Source: Tepidicaulis marinus (GTDB taxonomy: Bacteria; Pseudomonadota; Alphaproteobacteria; Parvibaculales; Parvibaculaceae). From it: a stretch of 64,000 nucleotides of DNA. This document shows positions 17,659 to 26,319 of this stretch, one piece after another. The notes under the pieces were generated by a model. It searched no databases and was not told the origin of the DNA. It saw nothing but the letters and a program-made list of their open reading frames with translations. The position numbers and the translations under genes were made by a program. The stretch is from the NCBI RefSeq assembly GCF_000739695.1, contig NZ_BBIO01000018.1, positions 1-64,000 of the forward strand. Direction: 5' to 3'. The number at the start of each line of letters is the position of its first letter. Within the stretch, counting starts at the first letter, position 1.

Positions 17659-19242
17659 ATGTGGGGGAAAGCGCGAATCGGTGCGTCTAGGGTGTCTTTT
17701 TGGGGGATTGTCAGCGCAGCCATTCTGGCGCTGAGCCTGTTCTTCGCGCCTGCCGCGCACGCCAATAGTAAATATGCGGCCATCGTCATCGATGGCTACA
17801 CGGGGAAAGTCGTGTTCTCCCGGAACGCGGATAATGCCCGTTACCCTGCCTCCCTGACCAAAATCATGACCCTTTATATGGTGTTCGAGGAGCTGGAAGC
17901 CGGGCGCCTGTCGCTCGACACGCGCATGAAAGTGTCGCGCCGCGCCCAGGGCCAGGCCCCCTCCAAGCTGGGGTTGAAAGCGGGCCAGTACATTCGCGTC
18001 GATGACGCCATCAAGGCGCTGGTGACGAAATCCGCCAATGACGTGGCAACCGTGGTGGCCGAGCATATCGGCGGCACCGAAAGCGCCTTTGCCCGGAAAA
18101 TGACGGCAAAGGCGCGCGAGCTCGGCATGCGCCGCACCCGTTTCATGAACGCCTCGGGCCTGCCCAATACGCGCCAGAAAACCACGGCCCGCGACATGGC
18201 CAAACTCGGCCAGCGAATCCGCGAGGATTTTCCCGAGTATTATGATTATTTCCAGACCGAGCGCTTTTCCTGGCGCGGGCGGACCTATTCCAACCACAAC
18301 AATCTGCTGGGCAAATATGGCGGCACGGTCGGCATCAAGACGGGCTATACCCGCGCTTCCGGCTTCAACCTGACCGCCGCCGTCGAGCGGGACGGCAAAT
18401 ATCTGATCGGTGTCGTCATGGGCGGGCGCAAGGCGCGCAGCCGCGACAACCACATGGTGAAGATTCTCGATGATGCCTGGAACCGGGTGCAGCCGGGCAA
18501 TCCGGGCACCTTGATGGTGAAGGCGCCGCTGCCGATCGAAAAGCCGCCGGTGACCTTCGCCGCCAATTTGCCCGACACGTCCGATCCGGCCTTGATGGCC
18601 TCGCTCGACCTGCCGGGCGGCGCTTCTGCCCGCAGCGCGCAGCGGGCCAACACCGAATTCCTGCCGCTCGAGCCGCCAGCCGAAGAAGAATTGCCGCTGC
18701 GCCGCGCCTCACTGAGCGAGCCGGCCGTTCAGCCGCAACCACAGAACTCCGCCGCACGCATCGCCAAAGCGGCCCTGCGCGAGGCGGCCGAGCCGCTTGA
18801 AAAAGTCGGCAATCTGATCGCCCCTGCCGCCCATGCGCATACGGGCAACGCCCATGGCGCCGCAGGGAGCACGCGCACAGGCAGCACACGCAATGTCGCC
18901 CTGCCGCCGCCGCCCAAGCAGCAGCCCTCGCTTGTCGGCTCGCTCTTCCCGCCGGAAAGCTGGGTCATCCAGATCGGGGCTTACCGTGACCCGGCGCAGG
19001 CCGTGGACCGTATCCGCGAGGCCATGCAAGCCGCGCCCGGCGAGCTTTCCAACGCCGTGCCGGTAACGGTGCCGGTGATGACGGGCGATACCACGCTTTA
19101 CCGCTCGCGCTTCGGCGGCTTTGATGAGCTGACCGCGCGCAACGCCTGCGGCCAACTTGCCCGCGTGAACATCAGCTGCATCGCACTGCCGCCATCCGGC
19201 TGGTCGGCCGCCTCCGCCCGCCGCGCGCCCAATAACGGCTGA
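17659..19242 (+). CDS. D-alanyl-D-alanine carboxypeptidase with C-terminal SPOR domain
   Basis: A 527-residue exported penicillin-binding protein that trims the terminal D-Ala of peptidoglycan stem peptides. A signal peptide (1-35, ending AAHAN) is followed by the transpeptidase-like domain with the three family motifs: SLTK (S65-K68), SAN (S125-N127) and KTG (K226-G228). A long Pro/Ala-rich linker leads to a SPOR domain (about 430-510, beginning WVIQIGAYRDP) that binds denuded glycans at division septa, so the enzyme is probably recruited to the divisome. This ATG is chosen because it begins the signal peptide; an earlier in-frame ATG exists at 17557. Confidence 0.92.
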   Translation: MWGKARIGASRVSFWGIVSAAILALSLFFAPAAHANSKYAAIVIDGYTGKVVFSRNADNARYPASLTKIMTLYMVFEELEAGRLSLDTRMKVSRRAQGQAPSKLGLKAGQYIRVDDAIKALVTKSANDVATVVAEHIGGTESAFARKMTAKARELGMRRTRFMNASGLPNTRQKTTARDMAKLGQRIREDFPEYYDYFQTERFSWRGRTYSNHNNLLGKYGGTVGIKTGYTRASGFNLTAAVERDGKYLIGVVMGGRKARSRDNHMVKILDDAWNRVQPGNPGTLMVKAPLPIEKPPVTFAANLPDTSDPALMASLDLPGGASARSAQRANTEFLPLEPPAEEELPLRRASLSEPAVQPQPQNSAARIAKAALREAAEPLEKVGNLIAPAAHAHTGNAHGAAGSTRTGSTRNVALPPPPKQQPSLVGSLFPPESWVIQIGAYRDPAQAVDRIREAMQAAPGELSNAVPVTVPVMTGDTTLYRSRFGGFDELTARNACGQLARVNISCIALPPSGWSAASARRAPNNG

Positions 19243-19250
19243 GCCTAAGC

Positions 19251-19721
19251 CTATTTCTTGAGAAGCACGTCTTTCGCCTCGTTGATTTTCGAGGCGAGAT
19301 AGGTCGTCCCTTCCCTGTCGGGATGGACCTTGCCGAGCAATTTGCGGTGCGCCTGTTTGATCTCTTCTGCCGAAGCGCCTTCTTGAAGGCCTAGCACCTC
19401 CAGCGCCTCCGCCCGGCTCATCTGCCCCTGCCGCGGAGGCCTGCCGCCCGCCCCGCCTGCAGCCCCGCCGGAGGCATTGCCTCCGAGCTGGCCGAAGGGC
19501 CCGAAACCGCCGAACCCCAAAAGCCCCGCCGCCGCGCCGAACAGCACGACAGCCAGGCCGATCCGGCCGGTCAGCGCAAGGCCGAGCCCGACGATAATGG
19601 CCGCAGCCGCGCCAAGCGTGCGCGCCCGGCTGACGACCCGCGCGCTATCGGCATAGGCCACGCGGTAAAGCAGCCAAAGCACCCCCGCCAGCAACACCCC
19701 GCCCAGAACGAACCAGATCAT
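19251..19721 (-). CDS. Membrane-anchored J-domain protein (TimB/Pam18-like)
   Basis: A 156-residue protein with an N-terminal membrane segment (about 1-20), a second hydrophobic stretch (about 36-72), a Gly-rich linker (73-95), and a short C-terminal J domain (about 102-156) with the essential HPD in KVHPDRE. A membrane anchor followed by a C-terminal J domain is the layout of the mitochondrial import protein Pam18/Tim14 and its alphaproteobacterial relative TimB. It should stimulate DnaK at the membrane. It lies downstream of mipZ on the same strand. Confidence 0.82.
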   Translation of the reverse strand: MIWFVLGGVLLAGVLWLLYRVAYADSARVVSRARTLGAAAAIIVGLGLALTGRIGLAVVLFGAAAGLLGFGGFGPFGQLGGNASGGAAGGAGGRPPRQGQMSRAEALEVLGLQEGASAEEIKQAHRKLLGKVHPDREGTTYLASKINEAKDVLLKK

Positions 19722-19772
19722 CCAGTGTCCTTTCGCATCATGGCGGCCCGGTGCCTCTTCTTTCAGGGCCTG

Positions 19773-20636
19773 CTAGCCTTCTCCCGCCATTTCGGCCAGA
19801 GGCAGGTCCAGCGTCTCGATAAGCTGGCGCACTTCGGCCCGCGCCGCCACATGCGACATGGACCAGGCGCCGCCCTCTTTCAAGTCGAGCAAGGTAAGGC
19901 CCGAGGGAAACATCTCACGGAAGATCACCCGTTCCCCGAAACCGGGCGCGAGGCGGAAGCCGATCCGGTCCGCCAGTGCTTCGAGCACGCCTTCAAGGCG
20001 GCGCTTGTTCTTGGCGTCCAGCATGGACAGCCGGTTGCGCATCACCACCCAATCGATGCTGCCGCCATCGGCCATGGCGCGGCGCTTGCGGCTTTCCCAG
20101 ACCATTTCCGAATAAACGCTGGGCCCCTTGATCTCATAGGTTTGCGGATCGACGCGGGCCAGCAGATCGAAATCGACGAAACTGTCATTCATCGGCGTGA
20201 TCAGCGTGTCGGCAACCGCATGGCCGAGCCGGGAGAGAAAAGAGTCCGACCCCGGACAATCGATCACCACGAAATCATGCGCGGCGGAGGCGCGGGCAAG
20301 GCCGGCCTGAAAACGCTCGCGCTCATCTTCCTGGCGCTCGGCGACCGTCTCCTTATCGGAAAGCTCGATCACCTGATGATCCGGCATGGCAAGGCGCACG
20401 CCGTTCGACTGCGACCAGGCCGCGCGGTTTTCCACATAGCGGGTCAAGGAGCGCTGACGGCTGTCGAGATCCATGGAGGCGACGCGGAAACCTTCTTGAA
20501 GCAGAACGGCGATGACATGCATGGCGCTCGTCGTCTTGCCCGAGCCGCCCTTTTCATTGCCGAGCACGATCACATGCGCCCGGCGGCCGCCGCTGCCCGC
20601 CTTTTGAGGTTCTTCCGGTCTCTGCCCGCCTTCCAT
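19773..20636 (-). CDS. mipZ: ParA-like cell-division regulator MipZ
   Basis: MipZ forms a ParB-anchored polar gradient and blocks FtsZ assembly except at midcell. The protein has the deviant Walker A KGGSGKTT, the MipZ-specific stretch DLDSRQRSLTRYVENR (where ParA proteins have another sequence), a Walker B VVIDCPG, and the PMNDSFVDFDLL region. The chosen ATG (MEGGQRPEEP) has GGGGAG nine bases upstream and gives 287 residues; starts at 20711 and 20729 in the same frame would add a low-complexity N-terminus absent from Caulobacter MipZ. Confidence 0.93.
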   Translation of the reverse strand: MEGGQRPEEPQKAGSGGRRAHVIVLGNEKGGSGKTTSAMHVIAVLLQEGFRVASMDLDSRQRSLTRYVENRAAWSQSNGVRLAMPDHQVIELSDKETVAERQEDERERFQAGLARASAAHDFVVIDCPGSDSFLSRLGHAVADTLITPMNDSFVDFDLLARVDPQTYEIKGPSVYSEMVWESRKRRAMADGGSIDWVVMRNRLSMLDAKNKRRLEGVLEALADRIGFRLAPGFGERVIFREMFPSGLTLLDLKEGGAWSMSHVAARAEVRQLIETLDLPLAEMAGEG

Positions 20637-20997
20637 GCGGCCACTCTCCCCGGTTCTCCCGGATATACCGCCCCGCGCCGTTTCCAGCGCGCCGCTTTGC
20701 CCGTCCACCATGCCCTTACCCCGACTCATAACCCCGATACTGCCACGGGCGGCGGAGTTTGTTGTGCCCCTTTTGGCAAGTCAACCGGCATTGCGCCTGC
20801 CCTTCATTGCGCGCCAAGGGCGCATAAGCGGCGGGAAACCCCGTTTACAGCTTCGGCCCGGCACTTATCCCCGCCTCCACCTGCATGGGCGATACTGGAG
20901 CCTCAACGGTGAAACGCAGGCGCGGCTTGCTGGCCGCCTGCCAGCCGTTAAACTGATTCAACGCGGAGACTCACCGCGCACCCGAAAGGAGCCGGAT
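20637..20997. other. Intergenic region between mipZ and the SH3 gene
   Basis: If mipZ starts at 20636, this 361-base stretch carries no gene I can support. It should contain the mipZ promoter (minus) and that of the SH3-protein gene (plus). The right end holds the strong Shine-Dalgarno AAAGGAG at 20985-20991. I see no clear sigma-70 boxes, CtrA site or hairpin. Confidence 0.35.
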
Positions 20998-21735
20998 TTG
21001 TTCGTTATCCCCATGCGCCGCCCCATCGCATTCCTTTTTGCAGGATTACTCCTCGCGCTTTGCGCCGGGTTTGCCGGTGACAAAGCCCAGGCAGCGGAAA
21101 CAGACACGCAAAAAGCCCATTTCCGCGTCGTGCGGGTGGACAGCAACGACGTCTTGAACATGCGCATCGTGCCCGATCCTTATGCGGCAAAAGTCGGCGC
21201 CATTCCGCCGGATGCGCGCGGCATCGAGGCGACGGGCCGCACGGCCAAGCGCGGCGATTACATCTGGCGGGAAATCATGTACCGGGACGTGACGGGCTGG
21301 GTGAACAGTCACTTCCTCGTGCGCGACCGGGCGCAAAGCGCCGGTGCCCCGCCCCAGATCGATCCCGAAGCCGAGATCACCGGCAGCACATCCGGCACCA
21401 GCGTTTTTCTGGAACCTTTGAGCTGCGCGGGAACGGAACCCTTTTGGGGCATGCTTTTGAAAGGCCGTGAGACCGTGCTGGACTCGCTGGCCGATGGTCC
21501 CTTGCAGATCGATCTTTCGCCTGCCCGCCAGTCGCCGCAAATGTCCACCGCCTGGGCAATCGATGCGCGCACGAAGGCTGAGAACAAACCGGTCTCCATC
21601 ATCATCCGCCGCACCAACCAATGCTCGGACGGGATGTCGGACATCATCTTTCCATACGAAACATTCATCACCATCAGCGGCGGGCCGTTTTATGCTGGTT
21701 GCTGCAACACCGCATCGGGTAGCGGCAAGAATTAG
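20998..21735 (+). CDS. Exported SH3-domain protein
   Basis: A 245-residue exported protein. The signal peptide (RRPIAFLFAGLLLALCAGFA, cleaved after AQA) is followed by a bacterial SH3-type domain (HFRVVRVDSNDVLNMRIVPDPYAAKVGAIPP to DVTGWVNSHFL, with shorter windows recognisable: LNMRIVPDP and GWVNSHFLV). The second half carries CAGTEPFWGM and has paired cysteines (CAGTEPFW and CSDGMSD), as in COG3650-like proteins. TTG is chosen as start because AAAGGAG lies six bases before it; the next ATG, at 21013, is too far from it. The ligand is unknown. Confidence 0.78.
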   Translation: MFVIPMRRPIAFLFAGLLLALCAGFAGDKAQAAETDTQKAHFRVVRVDSNDVLNMRIVPDPYAAKVGAIPPDARGIEATGRTAKRGDYIWREIMYRDVTGWVNSHFLVRDRAQSAGAPPQIDPEAEITGSTSGTSVFLEPLSCAGTEPFWGMLLKGRETVLDSLADGPLQIDLSPARQSPQMSTAWAIDARTKAENKPVSIIIRRTNQCSDGMSDIIFPYETFITISGGPFYAGCCNTASGSGKN

Positions 21736-21770
21736 CGCCGCCTCCCAAAAGAGGCGGATCAGGAGGGGTT

Positions 21771-23132
21771 ATGCGGGGAATGCTCAGTGTCGATCAATTG
21801 TCCGATCTCGTTGCCGCAGGAGAGATCGACACGGTCATTACCTGCATGCCGGATATGCAGGGCCGGCTTGTCGGCAAACGCATGACGGGCAGCTTCTTTC
21901 TCGATAGCGCCATCAAGGAATCCCATAGCTGCAATTATCTTCTCACCGTCGACATGGATATGGAACCGGTGCCCGGTTACCGCTCGGCAAGCTGGGAGAA
22001 AGGCTACGGCGATTTCGCGCTGAAGCCGGACCTTTCCACCTTGCGGCGCATTCCCTGGCTGCCCGGCACGGCGCTGGTGATCTGCGATACGCAAGACCAC
22101 AATGGCGAGGACATTCCCACCGCCCCGCGCGCCATCCTGAAAAAGCAGCTCAAACGCCTGGCCGGAAAAGGCATTACGGCGAAGATGGCCTCGGAGCTGG
22201 AGTTTTTTCTCTTCGACGACAGCTACCGCGAGGCGCATGAAAAGCGCTACCACGACCTGCAAACCGCCTCCTGGTATATCGAGGATTATCACGTCTTCCA
22301 GACCTCGAAGGAAGAAGGCGTGATGCGCGCCATCCGCAACGGGCTGGAAGGCGCGGGCATTCCGGTTGAAAACTCGAAAGGCGAATGGGGGCCGGGCCAG
22401 GAAGAAGTCAATGTGCGCTATGCCGAAGCGCTCGACATGGCGGACCGGCATGTGATCTTGAAAAACGGCATCAAGGAAATCGCCCATCTGCATGGCAAGT
22501 CCGTCACCTTCATGGCGAAGTGGCATTATGATCTTGCAGGCAATTCCTGCCACATCCATTCCTCGCTTTGGGATGCGAAGAAAGACACGCCGCTTTTCAA
22601 GCCTGAAAACGACGGCGAGATGACGCCGCTCTTCAAGCATTTCATTGCAGGCCAGCTCAGCGCGCTGCAGGAGATCAGCTATTTCCTCGCCCCTTACGTC
22701 AATTCCTATAAGCGCTTTGCCAATCTCTCCTTCGCGCCGACCAATGCCGTTTGGAGCCGGGACAACAGAACGGCGGCGCTGCGCGTTCTAGGAGATGGGG
22801 CCGGCACGCGGGTGGAAACCCGTGTGGGCGGCGCGGACCTTAACCCCTATCTTGCCTATGCGGCCATTCTTGCCGCCGGGCTGGGCGGGATCGAGCGGGA
22901 ACTTGAACTGGGCGAGGAATTTCAGGGCGATGCCTATACGAAGGAAGGCATTCCCTCCCTCCCCCGTAACTTACGCGATGCGCTAAGCGCGCTGGAGGGC
23001 TCGGAAATGCTGCGCGCCGCCTTCGGCGAGGAGGTGATCGAGCATTACCTGCACACCGGACGCTGGGAACAATATGAGTATGAGCGCCGTATTACAGATT
23101 GGGAATTGATGCGGGGGTTCGAACGGGGATGA
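21771..23132 (+). CDS. Glutamine-synthetase-family ligase (gamma-glutamylamide synthetase type)
   Basis: A 453-residue member of the glutamine synthetase superfamily. It keeps the metal-binding ELEFF, the CHIHSSLW segment replacing the GS HxHxS/QS motif, the ATP-site WSRDNRTAALRV, and the R-GGADLNPYLAYAA segment. The GSI adenylylation tyrosine motif is not seen. Such proteins usually gamma-glutamylate amines (putrescine in PuuA, isopropylamine in IpuC, ethanolamine in GlnA4) rather than ammonia. AGGAGGGG precedes the ATG. It overlaps the aldehyde dehydrogenase start by four bases (ATGA), so the two are translationally coupled. Confidence 0.87.
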   Translation: MRGMLSVDQLSDLVAAGEIDTVITCMPDMQGRLVGKRMTGSFFLDSAIKESHSCNYLLTVDMDMEPVPGYRSASWEKGYGDFALKPDLSTLRRIPWLPGTALVICDTQDHNGEDIPTAPRAILKKQLKRLAGKGITAKMASELEFFLFDDSYREAHEKRYHDLQTASWYIEDYHVFQTSKEEGVMRAIRNGLEGAGIPVENSKGEWGPGQEEVNVRYAEALDMADRHVILKNGIKEIAHLHGKSVTFMAKWHYDLAGNSCHIHSSLWDAKKDTPLFKPENDGEMTPLFKHFIAGQLSALQEISYFLAPYVNSYKRFANLSFAPTNAVWSRDNRTAALRVLGDGAGTRVETRVGGADLNPYLAYAAILAAGLGGIERELELGEEFQGDAYTKEGIPSLPRNLRDALSALEGSEMLRAAFGEEVIEHYLHTGRWEQYEYERRITDWELMRGFERG

Positions 23133-24520
23133 CGAAGAAGCTCGAAGTTATATCGCCGGTCGACGGCTCGCTCTATGCCGAGCGGGAGCTGGCGGATGAG
23201 CGCGCCGCCGGGGCACTGCTTCAATCGGCGAAAAAGGCGCAAAAAGCCTGGTCGAAAGTGCCGCTGGAAGAGCGCGCTCATCTCTGCACCCGTTTCGTCG
23301 ATGCCTTTTGCGCGATGAAAGACGAGATCGTGCCCGAACTTGCCTGGCAGATGGGCCGGCCCGTTGCCTTTGGCGCGGGCGAGGTCGCAGGCTTCGAAGA
23401 GCGCGCGCGGGCGATGATCGGGCTGGCCGAGGAGGCGCTTGCCCCTTATGTACCGCCCGCCAAAGACGGCTTTACCCGTTACATCCAGCGCGCGCCGCTG
23501 GGCGTCGTGCTCACCATTTCCGCCTGGAACTATCCTTATCTCATCGCGGTCAATTCCATTGTCCCCGCACTCATGGCCGGCAATAGCGTGGTGCTGAAAA
23601 TGTCCCACCAGACGCCGCTTTGCGCCGAGCGCCTGGCGCTTGCTATGGAAAAGGCGGGCGCGCCGGACGGCATTTTCCAGATCGTTCATATGGACCATGT
23701 GACGACGGCGAAGGCCATCGCCCATCCGGAGGTGAATTACGTCGCCTTTACCGGCTCGGTAAGCGGGGGTGCGGCCATCGAGCGGGCCGCAACGGGCCGC
23801 TTCATCGGTGTAGGGCTTGAGCTTGGCGGCAAGGACCCCGCCTATGTGCGCGCCGATGCAAACCTTACCCACGCGGTGGAAGGACTGGTGGACGGCGCCT
23901 TCTTCAATTCCGGCCAATCCTGCTGCGGCATCGAGCGCATTTATGTTCATGAAAAAGTCTATGGCGATTTCATCGAGGCCTTCGAAAACCTGACCCGCCA
24001 ATATGTGCTGGGCGATCCGCTGGACCCGGAAACGACGCTCGGCCCCATGGTGCGGCCGGGCGCGGCGGAATTCGTGCGCGGGCAGATTTCGGATGCGGTC
24101 CGCGCCGGTGCGCGCTCGCTGATCGATGAGGCGGAGTTTCCCGCCTCCCGCCCCGGCACCGCCTATCTTTCCCCCCATGTGCTGACGGATGTGACGCACA
24201 AGATGAGCCTGATGCGGGACGAGACCTTCGGGCCCGCCGTGGGCATCATGAAAGTCACCTCTGATGAAGACGCGCTGCAGCTGATGAATGACAGCCCTTA
24301 CGGGCTCACCGCCTCGATCTGGACGGAAGATGAAGAAGCCGCCATCCGGCTCGGCGACGGTATCGATACCGGCACGGTTTTCATGAACCGCTGCGATTAT
24401 CTCGATCCTTATCTCGCCTGGACGGGCGTCAAGGATTCAGGCCATGGCTGCACGCTCTCGCCCTTCGGCTATGAGGCGCTGACGCGGCCGAAATCCTATC
24501 ACCTGCGCACGAAAACCTGA
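23129..24520 (+). CDS. Aldehyde dehydrogenase
   Basis: NAD(P)-dependent ALDH of 463 residues. It has the oxyanion Asn region SAWNYPY, the catalytic Glu in LELGG (E231) and the nucleophile in NSGQSC (C265). The short N-terminus and QSCCGIER signature place it in a clade often found beside GS-like ligases. The first four bases overlap the ligase stop (ATGA), which ties it to the same pathway: oxidation of an amino aldehyde or its gamma-glutamyl derivative is the likely job. An upstream in-frame start at 23099 would run deep into the ligase gene and is unlikely. Confidence 0.88.
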   Translation: MTKKLEVISPVDGSLYAERELADERAAGALLQSAKKAQKAWSKVPLEERAHLCTRFVDAFCAMKDEIVPELAWQMGRPVAFGAGEVAGFEERARAMIGLAEEALAPYVPPAKDGFTRYIQRAPLGVVLTISAWNYPYLIAVNSIVPALMAGNSVVLKMSHQTPLCAERLALAMEKAGAPDGIFQIVHMDHVTTAKAIAHPEVNYVAFTGSVSGGAAIERAATGRFIGVGLELGGKDPAYVRADANLTHAVEGLVDGAFFNSGQSCCGIERIYVHEKVYGDFIEAFENLTRQYVLGDPLDPETTLGPMVRPGAAEFVRGQISDAVRAGARSLIDEAEFPASRPGTAYLSPHVLTDVTHKMSLMRDETFGPAVGIMKVTSDEDALQLMNDSPYGLTASIWTEDEEAAIRLGDGIDTGTVFMNRCDYLDPYLAWTGVKDSGHGCTLSPFGYEALTRPKSYHLRTKT

Positions 24521-24528
24521 GGCGTATC

Positions 24529-24942
24529 TTAGGTGTTTGCCGTCCGCCCGAAATAATCCCGCATCGCGGCCGAGCCGAAGAGAAAGAACGTGATTGCGAT
24601 ATAGGCGGCATATTCCAGCGCCATGGCAAGCCAGCGCCCATCATGAACGAGGAATTGCGTCGTCTCGATCAGGCAGACCAGCGCCATGGCGCCGTAGCCT
24701 GCAACGACGGCGGGCGGCGTAAGCGGCCAGCGATAGAGAGTGCCGAGTAGAAAGACGATGGATGTATAAAGCACGGAAAGCCAATGCCCGGCCAGCATGA
24801 GCGGCGGGAAAAGCGGATTGGTGACGGGGGTCCACGGCACCTCGCCGAGCAGAAGCTCCGCCGTGCCCAGCGCCCAAATGAGCAGCCCTGCATGCAGGAG
24901 CACAAGCCCTGCAAGAACCGCCTTTGCGGGTTTTTGTCCCAT
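24529..24942 (-). CDS. Four-helix membrane protein of unknown function
   Basis: A 137-residue protein with about four membrane segments (near residues 7-28, 48-70, 78-98 and 108-128). The short loops carry conserved-looking polar positions (HWLSVLYTS, CLIETTQ, DGRW), suggestive of a small integral enzyme or transporter family, but I cannot assign it. GGGAGGAGAGG lies just before the ATG, supporting expression; a longer start at 24993 lacks such a site. It is encoded opposite the ligase/ALDH operon and the Fe-ADH, so it interrupts that cluster. Confidence 0.72.
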   Translation of the reverse strand: MGQKPAKAVLAGLVLLHAGLLIWALGTAELLLGEVPWTPVTNPLFPPLMLAGHWLSVLYTSIVFLLGTLYRWPLTPPAVVAGYGAMALVCLIETTQFLVHDGRWLAMALEYAAYIAITFFLFGSAAMRDYFGRTANT

Positions 24943-25054
24943 GCCCCTCTCCTCCCTTTTCAGTTCAGCTCCCGGCTGCGATACTCCTCCCATGCATCAC
25001 CTTGCAGCTTAGCACGCGGCTCCGCGCGGCATTCAACCTTCCAGGCAGTGACAG

Positions 25055-26233
25055 ATGGACGATCCTTATATTTCCCTTCAAGCGGCCTGGTCCTACCCCA
25101 CGGCAACGCGTTTCGGTGCCGGGCGGATCAAGGAACTGGCCGCTGTGTGCACGGCGCATGGCCTGCGCCATCCCCTCCTCGTCACCGATCCGGGCCTTGC
25201 CGGTCATGAGATGATCGCCGCCGCGCTGAACGATCTGGAAGAAGCCGGGCTTTCCCCGGCGCTCTTCGCAGACATTCAGGGCAACCCGGTGGGCGCGAAT
25301 GTGGAAGCGGGGCTCGCCGCTTACCGCGCAGGCCGCCATGACGGAGTGATCGCGTTCGGGGGCGGCAGCGCGCTCGATGCGGGCAAGGCCATTGCATTCA
25401 TGAGCGGGCAAACGCGCCCGCTCTGGGATTTCGAGGACCGGGAAGATTGGTGGACCCGCGCCGATGCGGCCGGGATCGCCCCCGTCATCGCCGTGCCGAC
25501 CACGGCGGGCACAGGCTCTGAAATGGGCCGCGCCGCCGTCATCACAGACGAGCGCGACCACACGAAGAAAATCATCTTCCATCCCAAAATGCTGCCCGTG
25601 GAAGTGATCTGCGATCCGCAGCTCACTTGCGGCCTGCCCGCTACTATTACGGCGGCAACGGGCATGGACGCGCTCTCCCATTCCCTCGAGGCTTATTCGA
25701 GCCGCATCTGGCACCCGATGAGCCAGGGCATTGCGCTCGAAGCAATGCGCCTTGTGCATCGCTGGCTGCCCGAAGCGGTGAAGGACGGGGAGAACGTCGC
25801 CGCCCGCGCCCGCATGATGGCCGCCTCTTCCATGGGCGCGGTTGCCTTTCAAAAAGGGCTCGGCGCGATGCATGCGATGAGCCATCCTTGCTCTTCCCTT
25901 TGCGGCACCCATCACGGGCTCACCAATGCCGTCGTCATGCCATATGTGCTGCTCCATAACCGGCGCGCCATTGCCTATAAGATCGATGCGCTGGCGCGGT
26001 ATCTCGATCTGCCGCGCCAGGATTTCGCGGGCTTCCTCGACTGGGTGGTGGAGCTGCGCCAGAAGATCGGCATTCCGGCGACGCTCGCCGAAATCGGCGT
26101 GACAAGCGATCTTATTCCCCGCCTTGCCGCCATGGCGCTGGAGGACCCGTCTAACGGGGGCAATCCGGTGGAGATGGATCAAGGCGCTTATGAAACGCTC
26201 TTTCAAAAGGCAATCGAGGGCGACCTGAGCTGA
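25055..26233 (+). CDS. Iron-containing alcohol dehydrogenase (group III)
   Basis: A 392-residue group III alcohol dehydrogenase. It has the GGGSALDAGKA NAD loop, PTTAGTGSEMG, and the metal ligands in TGMDALSHSLEAY and AMSHPCSSLCGTHHGLTNA (an Asp and three His). Members oxidise or reduce a wide range of alcohols and aldehydes, often linked to methanol, lactaldehyde or gamma-hydroxybutyrate. Its position just past the GS-like ligase and ALDH suggests it works on an alcohol intermediate of the same route. The ATG has no strong ribosome binding site. Confidence 0.9.
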   Translation: MDDPYISLQAAWSYPTATRFGAGRIKELAAVCTAHGLRHPLLVTDPGLAGHEMIAAALNDLEEAGLSPALFADIQGNPVGANVEAGLAAYRAGRHDGVIAFGGGSALDAGKAIAFMSGQTRPLWDFEDREDWWTRADAAGIAPVIAVPTTAGTGSEMGRAAVITDERDHTKKIIFHPKMLPVEVICDPQLTCGLPATITAATGMDALSHSLEAYSSRIWHPMSQGIALEAMRLVHRWLPEAVKDGENVAARARMMAASSMGAVAFQKGLGAMHAMSHPCSSLCGTHHGLTNAVVMPYVLLHNRRAIAYKIDALARYLDLPRQDFAGFLDWVVELRQKIGIPATLAEIGVTSDLIPRLAAMALEDPSNGGNPVEMDQGAYETLFQKAIEGDLS

Positions 26234-26319
26234 ACTTGCTCAGTGTTCAAGCTCAATTGTCCCGCGCGCGGCGATTATGTATGGTCCGGCCCGGTTGAAC
26301 GGCCTTTGGGGAGAGAGTA

